A stretch of DNA of 34,220 nt from AWTP1-13 sp035762425 (GTDB lineage Bacteria > Pseudomonadota > Alphaproteobacteria > Rhizobiales > Hyphomicrobiaceae): the NCBI GenBank assembly GCA_035762425.1, contig DASTOW010000017.1, positions 1 through 34,220 on the forward strand, in the 5' to 3' direction. The position numbers and the translations under genes are program-made. This document shows positions 8,490 through 18,064 of the stretch, in pieces (the stretch's first letter is position 1; each line of letters starts with the position of its first letter). The notes under the pieces were generated by a model. The model worked only from the letters and a program-made list of their open reading frames with translations, did no database searches and was not told where the DNA came from.

Positions 8490-8938
8490 CCATCGTGCGC
8501 GTGGACGTGCGTCCCCTGCGACCCGGCGACAAGGCGGCCTGGCTCGCCCTCTTCAAGAGCTATATCGAGTTCTACGGGACAAGCGTGCCCGCGGACGTGA
8601 TCGAAACGGTTTGGCAGCGCATGATGCGAGGTGAGCCCGATTGTCACATCGGCATGGTGGCCGTCGACGACAAGGATGAGCCGTTTGGCCTGGCGCACGT
8701 GCTGTTCCACCGCTCGACTTGGTCGAAGGGCTGGTACTGCTACCTTGAGGATCTGTTCGTCGATCCGGCGCGGCGCAAGACCGGCGCCGGCCGCGCCCTG
8801 ATCGAGACGGTCTATGCGCTGGCCGATGCGCGCGGTTGTTCGCGGACCTACTGGGTGACGCAGGAGTTCAATACGACGGCCCGTTCCCTCTACGACCAAG
8901 TAGCGACCAGGGCACCGTTCGTGCAGTATCGGCGTTAG
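8486..8938 (+). CDS. GNAT family N-acetyltransferase
   Basis: A 150-residue cytoplasmic acetyltransferase. The N terminus VDVRPLRPGDKAAWLALF is typical of the first GNAT strand and helix. Motif A is LEDLFVDPARRKTGAGRALIE (about residues 91-111), whose R-x2-G-x-G/A pyrophosphate loop binds acetyl-CoA, and the C-terminal FNTTARSLYDQV is motif B. The substrate is unknown. Start is GTG 8486, overlapping the upstream stop; GTG 8495 is an alternative that would remove three residues only. A palindromic repeat begins one base after its stop codon. Confidence 0.85.
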   Translation: MTIVRVDVRPLRPGDKAAWLALFKSYIEFYGTSVPADVIETVWQRMMRGEPDCHIGMVAVDDKDEPFGLAHVLFHRSTWSKGWYCYLEDLFVDPARRKTGAGRALIETVYALADARGCSRTYWVTQEFNTTARSLYDQVATRAPFVQYRR

Positions 8939-8963
8939 GTGTCGGACCCGGCGGGTCGGACAC
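8939..8963. repeat. GGACCC/GGGTC palindrome, copy 1
   Basis: GTGTCGGACCC (8939-8949) and GGGTCGGACAC (8953-8963) form an inverted repeat with one mismatch around a GGC spacer. It begins directly after the GNAT stop codon and could fold in the transcript as a terminator-like stem. A second copy follows at 8986-9010. Confidence 0.5.
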
Positions 8964-8985
8964 CACGTCATCTACCGTCGTCACG

Positions 8986-9010
8986 GTATCAGACCCGGTG
9001 GGTCTGACAC
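8986..9010. repeat. GGACCC/GGGTC palindrome, copy 2, upstream of frmA
   Basis: GTATCAGACCC (8986-8996) and GGGTCTGACAC (9000-9010) pair with one mismatch around GGT. It ends 20 bases before the frmA start. The 3' arm GGGTCTGACA also occurs at 23475-23484, upstream of another MDR dehydrogenase. It may be a repetitive extragenic palindrome or an operator. Confidence 0.5.
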
Positions 9011-9030
9011 CCCACCAGAGGTTTACCGAG

Positions 9031-10158
<1,128 letters not shown>

Positions 10159-10164
10159 GGGTCC

Positions 10165-12609
10165 ATGCATCGTGCCTTGAAATGGGCGGGCATTGGCCTG
10201 GCGGCGATCCTTGGGCTGGTCTTGCTCACGGCCGGCGGCAGCTACGTGGCGCTGCGCAATACCGCCGTCTGGCCAGCGGGCACGCTGGCCATCGCCGGGC
10301 TTTCTGCGCCGGTCGAGGTGGTCCGCGACCAGGAAGGTGTGCCGCACATCTTCGCCAAGTCGGAGGCCGACCTCTACACCGCACTAGGCTTTGTGCACGC
10401 CCAGGATCGCCTTTGGCAGATGGAAATGCTGCGGCGAACGGGGCAGGGACGCCTGTCGGAGATTTTCGGCGAACGTACCTTTCCAACCGACGTGTTCCTG
10501 CGCACGCTTGATCTCTACGGCCATGCGGAGCGATCGCTGAAGGTGCTTCCGCCGGAAGCGCTGAGGACGCTCGAAGCCTATACGCGCGGCGTCAACGCCT
10601 TCCTCAATCGCTCTCTGGGCTGGATTGAACCGCGGCTGCCGCCCGAATTCCTGCTGCTGCGGCACCAGCCGGAGCCGTGGCAGGTGGCGGATAGCGCGGT
10701 CGCCATCAAGATGATGGCGCTCCAGCTCTCGACCAATCTGAATTTCGAGATGATGCGCCTGACCTTTGCCGCGCAGGGCCTGGGTCCCGCCGACATCGAG
10801 GACCTGATGCCGCCCGATGCCGAGGATAGCCCGCCGGCACTGCCGACCGTCTCGGAACTCTATCCGCTGTATCGGCCGGGCACTCCGCGCAAGCAGGCGG
10901 CGCTGGAGGTGGACGATCTGATCGGCTCGGGCGCGTCGAACAACTGGGTGGTGGCCGGCTCGCGCACCAAGTCGGGCAAGCCGCTGCTGGCCAACGATCC
11001 GCACCTGCGCCTGACCGCGCCGTCGATCTGGTACCTCGTGCATCTGGCGCTCGAGAAACCCGGCTCCCAGCCGCTCAACATCGCAGGCGCCAGCATTGCC
11101 GGCATGCCGCTCGTCGCGCTCGGGCGCACGGATACGCTGGCCTGGGGGTTCACCAATACCGGTTCCGACGTGCAGGACGTCTTCATCGAGAAGATCAATC
11201 CCGACAACCGCAACCAGTACCTGACGCCCGATGGCTGGCGCGACTTCGAGACGTCGCAGATGGCGATTGCGGTCAACGGCGTCGGCGTGCGCAACGTCGA
11301 GCGCCGGCGCACGCGACATGGTCCAGTGCTGCCGGGCTTCTATCGCAACCTCGAGGGCATGCTGGGCGAGGGCTTCGTGGCAGCGTTGCAATGGACGGCG
11401 CTCAGCGACGACGACACCACCATCGCCGCCGGCATGCTCAACGACGGTGCGCGCGGCATTACCGACTACATCGAGCGCATGCGTCAATACATCGTGCCGA
11501 TGCAGAGCATGGTGATCGCCGACGCCGATGGGCATATCGGCCTGATCGCGCCGGGTCGGGTGCCGGTGCGCGACCGCGCCAACCGCGTCGCTGGCCGCAT
11601 GCCGGTACCTGGCTGGGACGCCGCTTATGACTGGAAGGGCTATCTAAAATTCGAGGACCTGCCGCGCTTCATCGATCATCCTGGAGGCGTTCTTGGCACG
11701 GCCAATGCGCGCATTGTGCCGCGCAACTATCCGCATTTGCTGACCTACGACTGGGATGCGCCGTTCCGCCAGCAGCGCCTGGGCGAGCTGATCTTCGACC
11801 GCGGCGACCACGATATGGGCACCATGCGGGCGGCGCAGAACGATGCCTATGACCCCGCCGCTGCCCGCCTGTGCGCGCTTATGATCGTGGCGGCGCAAGC
11901 AGGCAGCAGCGTTGACGACAGCGTGCTCGACCAACTAACGACCTGGGATGCGGTGATGCGAGGCGATGCGGCCGAGCCGTTGATCTTCATGGCCTGGCTG
12001 CGCGAGGCGGTGCGAGCAATCTACAGTGACGATCTAGGGCCGGCTTTCGACATCTACTTCGACACGCGCGCCACCAGCATGATCCGTCTCCTTGAAGGCC
12101 GCGCGACCGGGCGCGACTGGTGCGATGACCGCACGACGCCCGAGCGCGAGAAGTGCAGTGACATGCTGGCACGCGCCTTGGGACTGGCGCTGGCGGATCT
12201 CGAAAAGCGCTACGGCAAGGATCGCAGCAAATGGCGATGGGACGCAGCCCATTACGCCGACGGCGAGCACCGGCCGTTCAGCAGCGTGCCCCGGCTGGCC
12301 CCGTACTTCGACATCAGGGTGCCGAGCCCTGGCGGCTCCTATACGCTTAACCGCGGCAAAACTGAGTTCGCTGGGGAGCAGCCGTTCGCCAACCGGCACG
12401 GCCCGAGCCTGCGCGCCATCTACGACTTTGCCGATCTGGAGCGGTCGCTGTTCATGCAGAGCACGGGGCAGTCGGGCAACCCGATGTCGCCGTTCTACCG
12501 GTCGTTTGCCAAGCGCTGGGCGGAGGGCGACTACATCGAGATCCCGACCAAGCGCGAGACCATCGATAAAATCGCCATCGGCACCTTTAGGCTCGCGCCG
12601 CAACGGTAA
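10165..12609 (+). CDS. Penicillin acylase family N-terminal nucleophile hydrolase
   Basis: An 814-residue precursor of the Ntn-hydrolase family that cleaves amide bonds of acylated compounds such as beta-lactams or acyl-homoserine lactones. An N-terminal hydrophobic helix (residues 7-29) anchors or exports it. The alpha-chain part shows EVVRDQEGVPHIFAKSEADL and GFVHAQDRLWQMEM-x-RR, both typical. The autocleavage site lies at SGA257|S258-NNWVV, and S258 would become the beta-chain nucleophile. GSRTKSGKPLLANDPHL follows as expected, then the C-terminal segment with PFANRHGPSLRAIYDF. It starts 6 bases after frmA, implying co-transcription, though no shared pathway is evident. The natural substrate cannot be told; quorum-signal acylases belong to the same family. 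Confidence 0.92.
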   Translation: MHRALKWAGIGLAAILGLVLLTAGGSYVALRNTAVWPAGTLAIAGLSAPVEVVRDQEGVPHIFAKSEADLYTALGFVHAQDRLWQMEMLRRTGQGRLSEIFGERTFPTDVFLRTLDLYGHAERSLKVLPPEALRTLEAYTRGVNAFLNRSLGWIEPRLPPEFLLLRHQPEPWQVADSAVAIKMMALQLSTNLNFEMMRLTFAAQGLGPADIEDLMPPDAEDSPPALPTVSELYPLYRPGTPRKQAALEVDDLIGSGASNNWVVAGSRTKSGKPLLANDPHLRLTAPSIWYLVHLALEKPGSQPLNIAGASIAGMPLVALGRTDTLAWGFTNTGSDVQDVFIEKINPDNRNQYLTPDGWRDFETSQMAIAVNGVGVRNVERRRTRHGPVLPGFYRNLEGMLGEGFVAALQWTALSDDDTTIAAGMLNDGARGITDYIERMRQYIVPMQSMVIADADGHIGLIAPGRVPVRDRANRVAGRMPVPGWDAAYDWKGYLKFEDLPRFIDHPGGVLGTANARIVPRNYPHLLTYDWDAPFRQQRLGELIFDRGDHDMGTMRAAQNDAYDPAAARLCALMIVAAQAGSSVDDSVLDQLTTWDAVMRGDAAEPLIFMAWLREAVRAIYSDDLGPAFDIYFDTRATSMIRLLEGRATGRDWCDDRTTPEREKCSDMLARALGLALADLEKRYGKDRSKWRWDAAHYADGEHRPFSSVPRLAPYFDIRVPSPGGSYTLNRGKTEFAGEQPFANRHGPSLRAIYDFADLERSLFMQSTGQSGNPMSPFYRSFAKRWAEGDYIEIPTKRETIDKIAIGTFRLAPQR

Positions 12610-12806
12610 CGCACAGCACGCGCAGTTTGCGTGGCTGCGAAGGACGTATTCTTCGACACGACGCGGGCATGATGGTCGTTGCCATGGGTTAGCGTCGCAC
12701 AAGGCGTTCTGCCGCCAAGGCGGGACCGTGCGCCAGGCGTTCAATGCCTGCGTCGGCCGACGAGCCTAGCCTTCGCGTGGCGGCCGGAGATTGCAAACGT
12801 TGGAAG
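12610..12806. other. Non-coding stretch after the penicillin acylase gene
   Basis: About 200 bases without a credible gene. Small inverted repeats such as AGGC-GTTCAAT-GCCT (around 12736-12750) are present, but no T-run terminator. The last eight bases (GTTGGAAG, 12799-12806) form the left copy of the direct repeat flanking the element at 12807-12941. Confidence 0.5.
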
Positions 12807-12941
12807 ACAGGTGGGGGCAAGGCCGTCCGGTCAAGTCCGCCGCTCCCGAAGGAGCTATCGGCTGGAGGCAAAGATGCCTAAGCCCCGAGAGGGCGGTACC
12901 GGTACGGGACGGGAGGACCCATCGGGCCTTGCCCCACCATA
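12807..12941. mobile_element. MITE-like or structured-RNA element with long inverted termini
   Basis: GGTGGGGGCAAGGCC (12810-12824) pairs with GGCCTTGCCCCACC (12925-12938): 14 base pairs with a single bulged G, enclosing 100 bases. The element is flanked by the direct repeat GTTGGAAG at 12799-12806 and 12942-12949, which looks like an 8-bp target duplication. Inside, CCGCC (12837-12841) can pair with GGCGG (12892-12896), enclosing two hairpins, GCTCC-CGAA-GGAGC (12842-12855) and AGGC-AAAGAT-GCCT (12866-12879). It encodes no protein. I cannot decide between a non-autonomous transposable element and a conserved RNA; no Rfam family was recognised. From 12950 to 13098 nothing was seen apart from the leader of the next gene. 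Confidence 0.45.
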
Positions 12942-13098
12942 GTTGGAAGGCTCATGTGACAATGGGGCGAAACTTTGGCGAATAGGTCGCAGCTTTGTGG
13001 ACGCCCAGCCTCTTGACGTGCTTTTGATTGCGGCAGAGTCGGGCTTTGACTAACGTTCGCCGTCCGTCTCCACCCCCCCTCCAGCTCGGGATGTTCAG

Positions 13099-13731
13099 AT
13101 GATCGATCTCTACACCTGGTCGACCCCCAACGGCCGCAAGGTGTCCATCATGCTCGAGGAATGCGGGCTGCAGTACGAGGTGCACCCGATCGACATCAAC
13201 AAGAACGAGCAGTTCCAGCCGCACTTCCTGAAGATCAGCCCGAACAACCGCATTCCCGCGATCATCGACCGCGACAACGGCCGCTCGCTGTTCGAGTCGG
13301 GCGCCATTCTGATGTACCTTGCCGAGAAGACCGGCAGGTTCTGGCCGAAGGACGAGGACGCACGTTGGCGCACCGTCGAATGGCTGATGTGGCAGATGGG
13401 CGGGATCGGACCGATGCTCGGCCAAGTGCATCATTTCGTGAAGTACAACAAGGGCAAGGCACCCTATGCCGAGGAGCGCTACTTGAAGGAAGGCCAGCGC
13501 CTGTACGGTGTTCTGGACCGGCGGCTCGCCGAGGCGCCGTACCTGGCTGGCGACTATTCGATAGCCGACATGGCGACCTGGCCGTGGATCTCGCGCTTCG
13601 AGTGGCAGACGATCGATCTTGCCGCCTATCCCAATGTGTTGCGCTGGTATAAGGCGATAGCGGACCGCCCGGCTGTGCAGAAGGGCTATCATGTGCCGGT
13701 CCAGCAGCCAGGCATTCCGATGCCGGCCTGA
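13099..13731 (+). CDS. Glutathione S-transferase family protein (YfcG/YghU-like)
   Basis: A 210-residue cytoplasmic protein. The N-terminal thioredoxin-fold half begins MIDLYTWSTPNGRKVSIML. The TPNGRKV signature resembles the nu-class bacterial GSTs YfcG/YghU, which act as disulfide-bond oxidoreductases with glutathione. NNRIPAIID and LFESGAILMYLAE (about residues 51-78) form the cis-Pro and glutathione-binding Glu-Ser pair. The all-helical C-terminal domain has the N-capping box YSIADMATWPW (about residue 154). Length is normal. Maleylpyruvate isomerase, another GST relative, is less likely because of the TPNGRKV motif. The next gene follows after 44 bases on the same strand. Confidence 0.92.
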   Translation: MIDLYTWSTPNGRKVSIMLEECGLQYEVHPIDINKNEQFQPHFLKISPNNRIPAIIDRDNGRSLFESGAILMYLAEKTGRFWPKDEDARWRTVEWLMWQMGGIGPMLGQVHHFVKYNKGKAPYAEERYLKEGQRLYGVLDRRLAEAPYLAGDYSIADMATWPWISRFEWQTIDLAAYPNVLRWYKAIADRPAVQKGYHVPVQQPGIPMPA

Positions 13732-13775
13732 GCTCTGAGTTCGGGTGCATCTCAGCAAACCCAAGGGAAAGCGAC

Positions 13776-14702
13776 ATGACAAACAAGAAGAGATTTTCGG
13801 GCGTGATCGCTCCGGTGCTCACTCCCTTCGGCGAGGACGGCGGACCCGACACCGAGCGGTTCGTCGCCCATTGCGAGTGGCTGATGGCCGAAGGCTGCAC
13901 AGGGCTCGCGCCATTTGGCACGACGAGCGAGGGCAACTCGCTCGGCCTCGACGAGCGCATGGAGCTCTTGGAGGAGCTGGTCGACAGCGACATCGACGCG
14001 GCCAAGCTGATGCCGGGCACGGGAGCGCCATCCCTGGCCGACGCCATCGTGCTCACCAAGCATGCCGTCGAACTCGGCTGTGGCGGCGTGCTGATGCTAC
14101 CCCCATATTACTACAAGGCGCCGAGCGAGGAGGGCTTGTATCGCTTCTTCTCGGAAGTGATCGACGGCGTCGATGACGATGAGCTGAAGGTCTACCTGTA
14201 TCACATCCCGCCGGTGGCCCAGGTCGGCTTCTCGCTGCCGCTGATCGGCCGGCTGATCAAGGCCTTCCCCGATACGGTGGTCGGCCTAAAGGATTCCTCG
14301 GGTGACTGGAGCAACACGGCCGCCATTCTGGAGGCCTATCCGAACTTCGAGGTGTTCCCGGGCTCGGAGATCTTCCTGCTCGACGGCCTGCGCAAGGGCG
14401 CGGCCGGGTGCATTTCGGCAACCTGCAACGTGAGCGCGGCCGCCATCCGCAACGTCTATGACAACTGGCAGGGTGCCGACGCAGACAAGCTGCAGGCCGG
14501 CATCACGGCGCTCAGGAAGGCGATTCAGGCGTTCCCGATGATCCCGGCGCTGAAAGCGCTGGTGGCGCACTATCGCAAGGATCCGGGCTGGGCAAAGATG
14601 CGCCCGCCCTTCACCGACCTGCCGGCGGCCGAGGCCGACAAGCTCATCAAGCAACTGGCCGACGCCCACAATTTCAAGCTCGACTTCGCCAAGGCGGCTT
14701 AG
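13776..14702 (+). CDS. Dihydrodipicolinate synthase (DapA) family aldolase
   Basis: A 308-residue cytoplasmic class I aldolase/lyase with the DapA TIM barrel. Recognisable elements are GVIAPVLTPFGEDG at the N terminus, FGTTSEGNSLG (the GTTGE-like phosphate/carboxylate loop), the catalytic Tyr in VYLYHIPP (Y142) and the Schiff-base Lys in VGLKDSSGD (K172). The sequence drifts from true DapA after K172 (GSEIFLLDGLRKGAAGCISATCN), so it more likely acts on another 2-keto acid, as do N-acetylneuraminate lyase, KDG aldolase or hydroxyoxoglutarate aldolase. The substrate remains open. A GGGAAAG ribosome site precedes ATG 13776. Probably co-transcribed with the GST gene. Confidence 0.92.
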   Translation: MTNKKRFSGVIAPVLTPFGEDGGPDTERFVAHCEWLMAEGCTGLAPFGTTSEGNSLGLDERMELLEELVDSDIDAAKLMPGTGAPSLADAIVLTKHAVELGCGGVLMLPPYYYKAPSEEGLYRFFSEVIDGVDDDELKVYLYHIPPVAQVGFSLPLIGRLIKAFPDTVVGLKDSSGDWSNTAAILEAYPNFEVFPGSEIFLLDGLRKGAAGCISATCNVSAAAIRNVYDNWQGADADKLQAGITALRKAIQAFPMIPALKALVAHYRKDPGWAKMRPPFTDLPAAEADKLIKQLADAHNFKLDFAKAA

Positions 14703-14794
14703 AGCCCCACAGACCGCGCGCCCGACCGGCGCATGGGCTTGAGCCGGATCCGATCCTTCAGTAACCGAGCAGACGCCGCAGCGCGGCGCGGCGA

Positions 14795-15178
14795 TCACCC
14801 CGCGCTGCGCCGCCGCAGGTGATTGTTGATCTCCTCATCCAGGAGAATGCCGTCGCGCCAGTCGCCCCGGGAGCGCACGTTCAGATTGAGGGCCATCGAT
14901 GGCCGCGATTCCAATTCGCGCATGGACCGCTCCTCGCTCGCCAGATGGTCGAGCTGGCGCGGAAATGTTCCAAGCCGGCAGGCCAGCGCCTGCAGTTCCT
15001 CCAGTATGGTACCCCGCCTGGCCTCGTGCTCCTCTGCGAGTTCCACGACGTCATGCAGCAGTTTTTCGTCAGCCCTCTTAAGGGCGTCGGCCAACGCCTG
15101 GACGAGACGGCCGTCATTCTTGGCGACCTCCTCCATGTGGGCACGCATCTGTTCGATCTGCTGAACCAGAGTGCTCAT
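14795..15178 (-). CDS. Small coiled-coil protein of unknown function
   Basis: A 127-residue cytoplasmic protein without signal peptide or membrane segment. It is rich in Glu, Leu and Arg with heptad-like spacing over residues 1-85 (EQMRAHMEEVAKNDGRLVQ, ADALKRADEKLLHDVVEL), so a helical coiled coil is likely. The C-terminal 30 residues (LNVRSRGDWRDGILLDEE) are more polar. GAGGGG six bases upstream supports ATG 15178. No family is recognised. It faces the DapA-family gene tail to tail; the 92 bases between them show no T-run terminator. Confidence 0.65.
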   Translation of the reverse strand: MSTLVQQIEQMRAHMEEVAKNDGRLVQALADALKRADEKLLHDVVELAEEHEARRGTILEELQALACRLGTFPRQLDHLASEERSMRELESRPSMALNLNVRSRGDWRDGILLDEEINNHLRRRSAG

Positions 15179-15652
15179 TTTTCCCCTCTAGATATCCAGT
15201 CTTGCCCAATTTCCGACCGCGACGCTGCATTTTGATTCCGGGACGGAATGAGGCGGCGGCGCCGGAATCTTCAGGTGCTGCAGCAACTTGCGGTGTCATG
15301 CGAGCACAACGGATGCCGCCTGGCGCCAGGTCCGCCGGCCGGTTCGGCCTTCTCCGTCTGGCAGCTATGGCCATCATCGGTCGAAGAATGTCTTTTTTGC
15401 TCTTGCGAACCCTATGCGCGCGCGGAGTGATTGAGCTTAAGGGGGCGCGATGTATTTGTGGCGTGTGTGGGCATCAGCGGGGGTCGCAGCCAGCTTGCGA
15501 TGCCGCGCATGGAGCCCAGCCGAACGTGATCGGGCTGATTGGAATTGGCGCAGGCATTGCGCCTCCAGGCGGGTGGGGCTGTCCTCACGCGCCGTCTCGG
15601 TGAGGCGAGCCTAATGCGGCCTTGCAAACCCTGCAAATGAGCCGGAGGCACG
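15179..15652. other. Gene-poor stretch
   Basis: Several open frames exist on both strands, but none shows a good ribosome site, family motif or consistent coding bias, so none is called. Nothing else was recognised here. Confidence 0.5.
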
Positions 15653-15853
15653 TCAGCGCCCGACCCTGCAATGCAACGCACGGGCCAAGCTTGCTGATGG
15701 ATCACAGCCCAGCATGGGGACCCGCGCCGCGAGGCCTGCCGGATAGGCAAGCCCGCAAGCATGCCAGGTCTGGATAAGGCCCGGCAGCAGCAGCATGGGG
15801 CGGCCCCAGGGGCGTGCTTCTAGGGTAACATCCTGGCAACCAGATGCGTTCAT
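15653..15853 (-). CDS. Possible very small protein coupled to the small membrane protein
   Basis: A 66-residue frame on the minus strand whose ATG overlaps the stop of the 58-residue frame upstream by four bases (ATGA, 15850-15853), the usual layout for coupled genes. It contains a moderately hydrophobic stretch (RPMLLLPGLIQTWHACGLAYPAG) but no motif I know and no good ribosome site of its own. It could be chance. Recorded at low confidence because it is the only arrangement in this kilobase that looks organised. Confidence 0.25.
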   Translation of the reverse strand: MNASGCQDVTLEARPWGRPMLLLPGLIQTWHACGLAYPAGLAARVPMLGCDPSASLARALHCRVGR

Positions 15854-16026
15854 CTCGCGCCCGAGATGCGTGCCGCCAGTCCGTTGTCGGGTCCGCCCGG
15901 AACAGGTTGTGGACGCAGGAGTGATGCGACAAGGATTCCACCTGCCACCACAAAGCAGAGCAGCGCACCGATTCGGGCGACGTTCCAGTGCTTGCCGTGG
16001 CGTCTTTGCGCAGCCAGCAGGTCCAT
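15850..16026 (-). CDS. Possible small single-pass membrane protein
   Basis: A 58-residue frame beginning MDLLAAQRRHGKHWNVAR, with one clear membrane helix (IGALLCFVVAGGILVASLL, about residues 19-37) and a Pro/Gly-rich tail. GGGAAAG lies seven bases before ATG 16026; ATG 16044 would add six residues without a better site. A positively charged N terminus before the helix suggests the inside-N orientation. No known family. The rest of the stretch up to 16262 shows no gene. Confidence 0.35.
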   Translation of the reverse strand: MDLLAAQRRHGKHWNVARIGALLCFVVAGGILVASLLRPQPVPGGPDNGLAARISGAR

Positions 16027-16262
16027 GAGCGTTCTTTCCCGCATGATCGCTCGTTGTTATCTGAACGGCTAAAGCATGCCGCGACAGCACGTCCATGCGG
16101 GCGTTGCGCCATGCTTAACTCAGCACGCTGAGCAAGCAAAAACCTGTGCCGATTCGCGGTATCGATTAACCGGCCGTTTACGCCTGCAGGCGAAATCGCG
16201 CGCCCGATGCAGAGCCTTCCCATCGCCTGCCTTCCGCAACGCGCAACCTGTGAAGCGGCAAG

Positions 16263-17930
16263 TCAGCGCTTGCGCTTTGCGGCCGCGTCGGCGCGGATCT
16301 GGGACAGCGTCTGACGCACGGCCAAAGCTTCGGGATCGATCTTGAGCTCTATGATAGCCGGCCGCCGTGCCTTCAGCGCGGCTTTCAGGATGGGCGCGAA
16401 GTCGGCGGTTGCCTCTACCGTGTAGCCGTCGGCGCCAAAACTGCGCGCATAGGCGGCAAAGTCGGGATTGACGAGCGTCGTGGCGACCACGCGGCTCGGA
16501 TACTCGCGCTCCTGGTGCATGCGGATGGTGCCGTACATGCCGTTGTTGGGGATGATGGTGATGATCGGCAGCGAATACTGTACCGCGGTGGCGAGTTCCT
16601 GGCCGGTCATCATGAAGCAGCCGTCGCCCTGGAAATTGACGACCGGACGATCGGGTTGGGCGAGCTGGGCGGCAATCGCCGCCGGCAGGCCGTAGCCCAT
16701 CGAGCCGGACGTGGGCGCCAGTTGCGTGCGGTAGCTCTTGTACTCGAAGTAGCGATGCAGGAAGGCCGCGTAGTTGCCGGCGCCGTTGGTGATGATCGCA
16801 TCATCCGGCAGAATCTCGGAGCTCATGCGGATTACCTCGGCGAGCTTCACAGCGCCCGGCAACGCGACCGGCGTCAGGTAGGCCTCGCCCGCGGCGCGCA
16901 GGCCCGCGCGGTGCTCGGACCAGACGACGCGCGCCGGTGGCTGCATTGCGCCAAGCGCGTCGGCGAAGGCGCGCGCCGACGCGGCGATCGGCAGGTCGGG
17001 GCGATACACCGAGCCCAGCTCGTCGGGCGAGGGATGCACGTGCACAAGGAACTGTTGCGGATTGGGGATGTCGAGCAGCGTGTAGCCGCTGCTGGTCATC
17101 TCGCCGAGGCGCGCGCCCACGACAATCAGCACGTCCGCTGTCTTGACCGCCTGCGCAAGCTTGGGATCGACGCCGATGCCGACACAGCCGACGTAGCAAC
17201 GATGGCGGTTGTCGACGTAGTCCTGATAGCGGAAGGCCGAGGCGACCGGCAAATCGAAACGCTCGGCGAAAGCTTCGACGGCGCGCTTGATCGACGTGCT
17301 CCAGCCGGGACCGCCTACGATCATCAGCGGGCGGGCAGCCTGCGCCAGCGCCGCTTGCAGCGCGGCCATGTCGCCGGCGCTCGGATGAGCAACGGCAATG
17401 TTGGCGGGCTTGGCGTCGCGCGCCACGCATTCGGCGGCTAGCATATCCTCGGGCAGTCCGAGGACCACAGGACCGGGCCGGCCCGCGCGGGCCACGTGGA
17501 AGGCGTGGCTGACGTATTCGGGGATGCGCTCGGTCTGGCGTATTACGGCGGCCCACTTCACGAACGAGGAGAGCAGCTCCTTGGTTTCGAACTCCTGGAA
17601 AGCCTCGCGGTCCTCGTGACCAAGGCTCGGCAGGCCAACGAACGTGACCATCGGCGTGGAGTCCTGCTGCGCGACGTGCAGGCCGCTCATGGCATTGGCG
17701 ATGCCAGGCCCGCGCGTGACGAAGCAGATGCCAGGCTCGCCGGTGATCTTGCCCCAGGCCTCCGCCATCATGGCGGCGCCGCCTTCCTGGCGGCAGATGA
17801 TGGTCCTGATGTGGTTGGAATCGTGCAGGCCATCGAGGGCGGCAAGGAAGCTCTCGCCCGGCACCGTGAAGGCGGTGGTGGCCCCCTGAGCCTCGAGCTG
17901 GTCGACCAGAATTTTGCCGCCGTGGCGCAT
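16263..17930 (-). CDS. Thiamine-diphosphate-dependent enzyme, acetolactate-synthase-like
   Basis: A 555-residue enzyme with the three-domain ThDP layout. The N-terminal PYR domain carries the activating Glu49 in CRQEGGAAMMAEAWG, and VTRGPGIANAMSGLHVA is typical of the IlvB group. The central domain runs from about residue 190 to 320. The C-terminal PP domain has the metal/ThDP motif NFQGDGCFMMTGQEL ending at the distal Asn pair (IIPNNGMYG). It is shorter than, and diverges from, true biosynthetic acetolactate synthase, and no small regulatory subunit gene is adjacent. A catabolic 2-keto acid decarboxylase/carboligase or similar activity is as likely. A strong ribosome site GGAGGA is found four bases upstream of ATG 17930. 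Confidence 0.93.
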   Translation of the reverse strand: MRHGGKILVDQLEAQGATTAFTVPGESFLAALDGLHDSNHIRTIICRQEGGAAMMAEAWGKITGEPGICFVTRGPGIANAMSGLHVAQQDSTPMVTFVGLPSLGHEDREAFQEFETKELLSSFVKWAAVIRQTERIPEYVSHAFHVARAGRPGPVVLGLPEDMLAAECVARDAKPANIAVAHPSAGDMAALQAALAQAARPLMIVGGPGWSTSIKRAVEAFAERFDLPVASAFRYQDYVDNRHRCYVGCVGIGVDPKLAQAVKTADVLIVVGARLGEMTSSGYTLLDIPNPQQFLVHVHPSPDELGSVYRPDLPIAASARAFADALGAMQPPARVVWSEHRAGLRAAGEAYLTPVALPGAVKLAEVIRMSSEILPDDAIITNGAGNYAAFLHRYFEYKSYRTQLAPTSGSMGYGLPAAIAAQLAQPDRPVVNFQGDGCFMMTGQELATAVQYSLPIITIIPNNGMYGTIRMHQEREYPSRVVATTLVNPDFAAYARSFGADGYTVEATADFAPILKAALKARRPAIIELKIDPEALAVRQTLSQIRADAAAKRKR

Positions 17931-18064
17931 TGCTTCCTCCGCATGGATGTCTGGCGCCCATGTTTAGCGCGCGGACAACCCAGGCGGCGAGCGGCATTAG
18001 TGCATGGCGCGGTGACCGGCGAAGCGGCAGCGGCGATCCAATGCCCCCGGCAGGAAGCCCCCGA

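Noticed and set aside
10384..11535. 383-codon open frame on - opposite the penicillin acylase gene
   Set aside because: Antisense shadow; the + strand holds the intact family motifs.
12679..12942. 87-codon frame on + covering the element at 12.8 kb
   Set aside because: Arg/Pro/Gly-rich, no ribosome site, and it runs through the inverted-repeat arms; structure explains the sequence better.
12799..12949. RNase P RNA, SRP RNA or tmRNA
   Set aside because: Conserved cores of these RNAs (such as the GAGGAAAGTCC box of RNase P) are absent.
13099..13731. Maleylpyruvate isomerase partner of the gentisate dioxygenase
   Set aside because: The N-terminal TPNGRKV motif fits YfcG/YghU-type GSTs, and the gene is 10 kb away.
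15202..15603. 133-codon frame on +
   Set aside because: Low-complexity Ala/Gly/Arg composition, no ribosome site and no motif.
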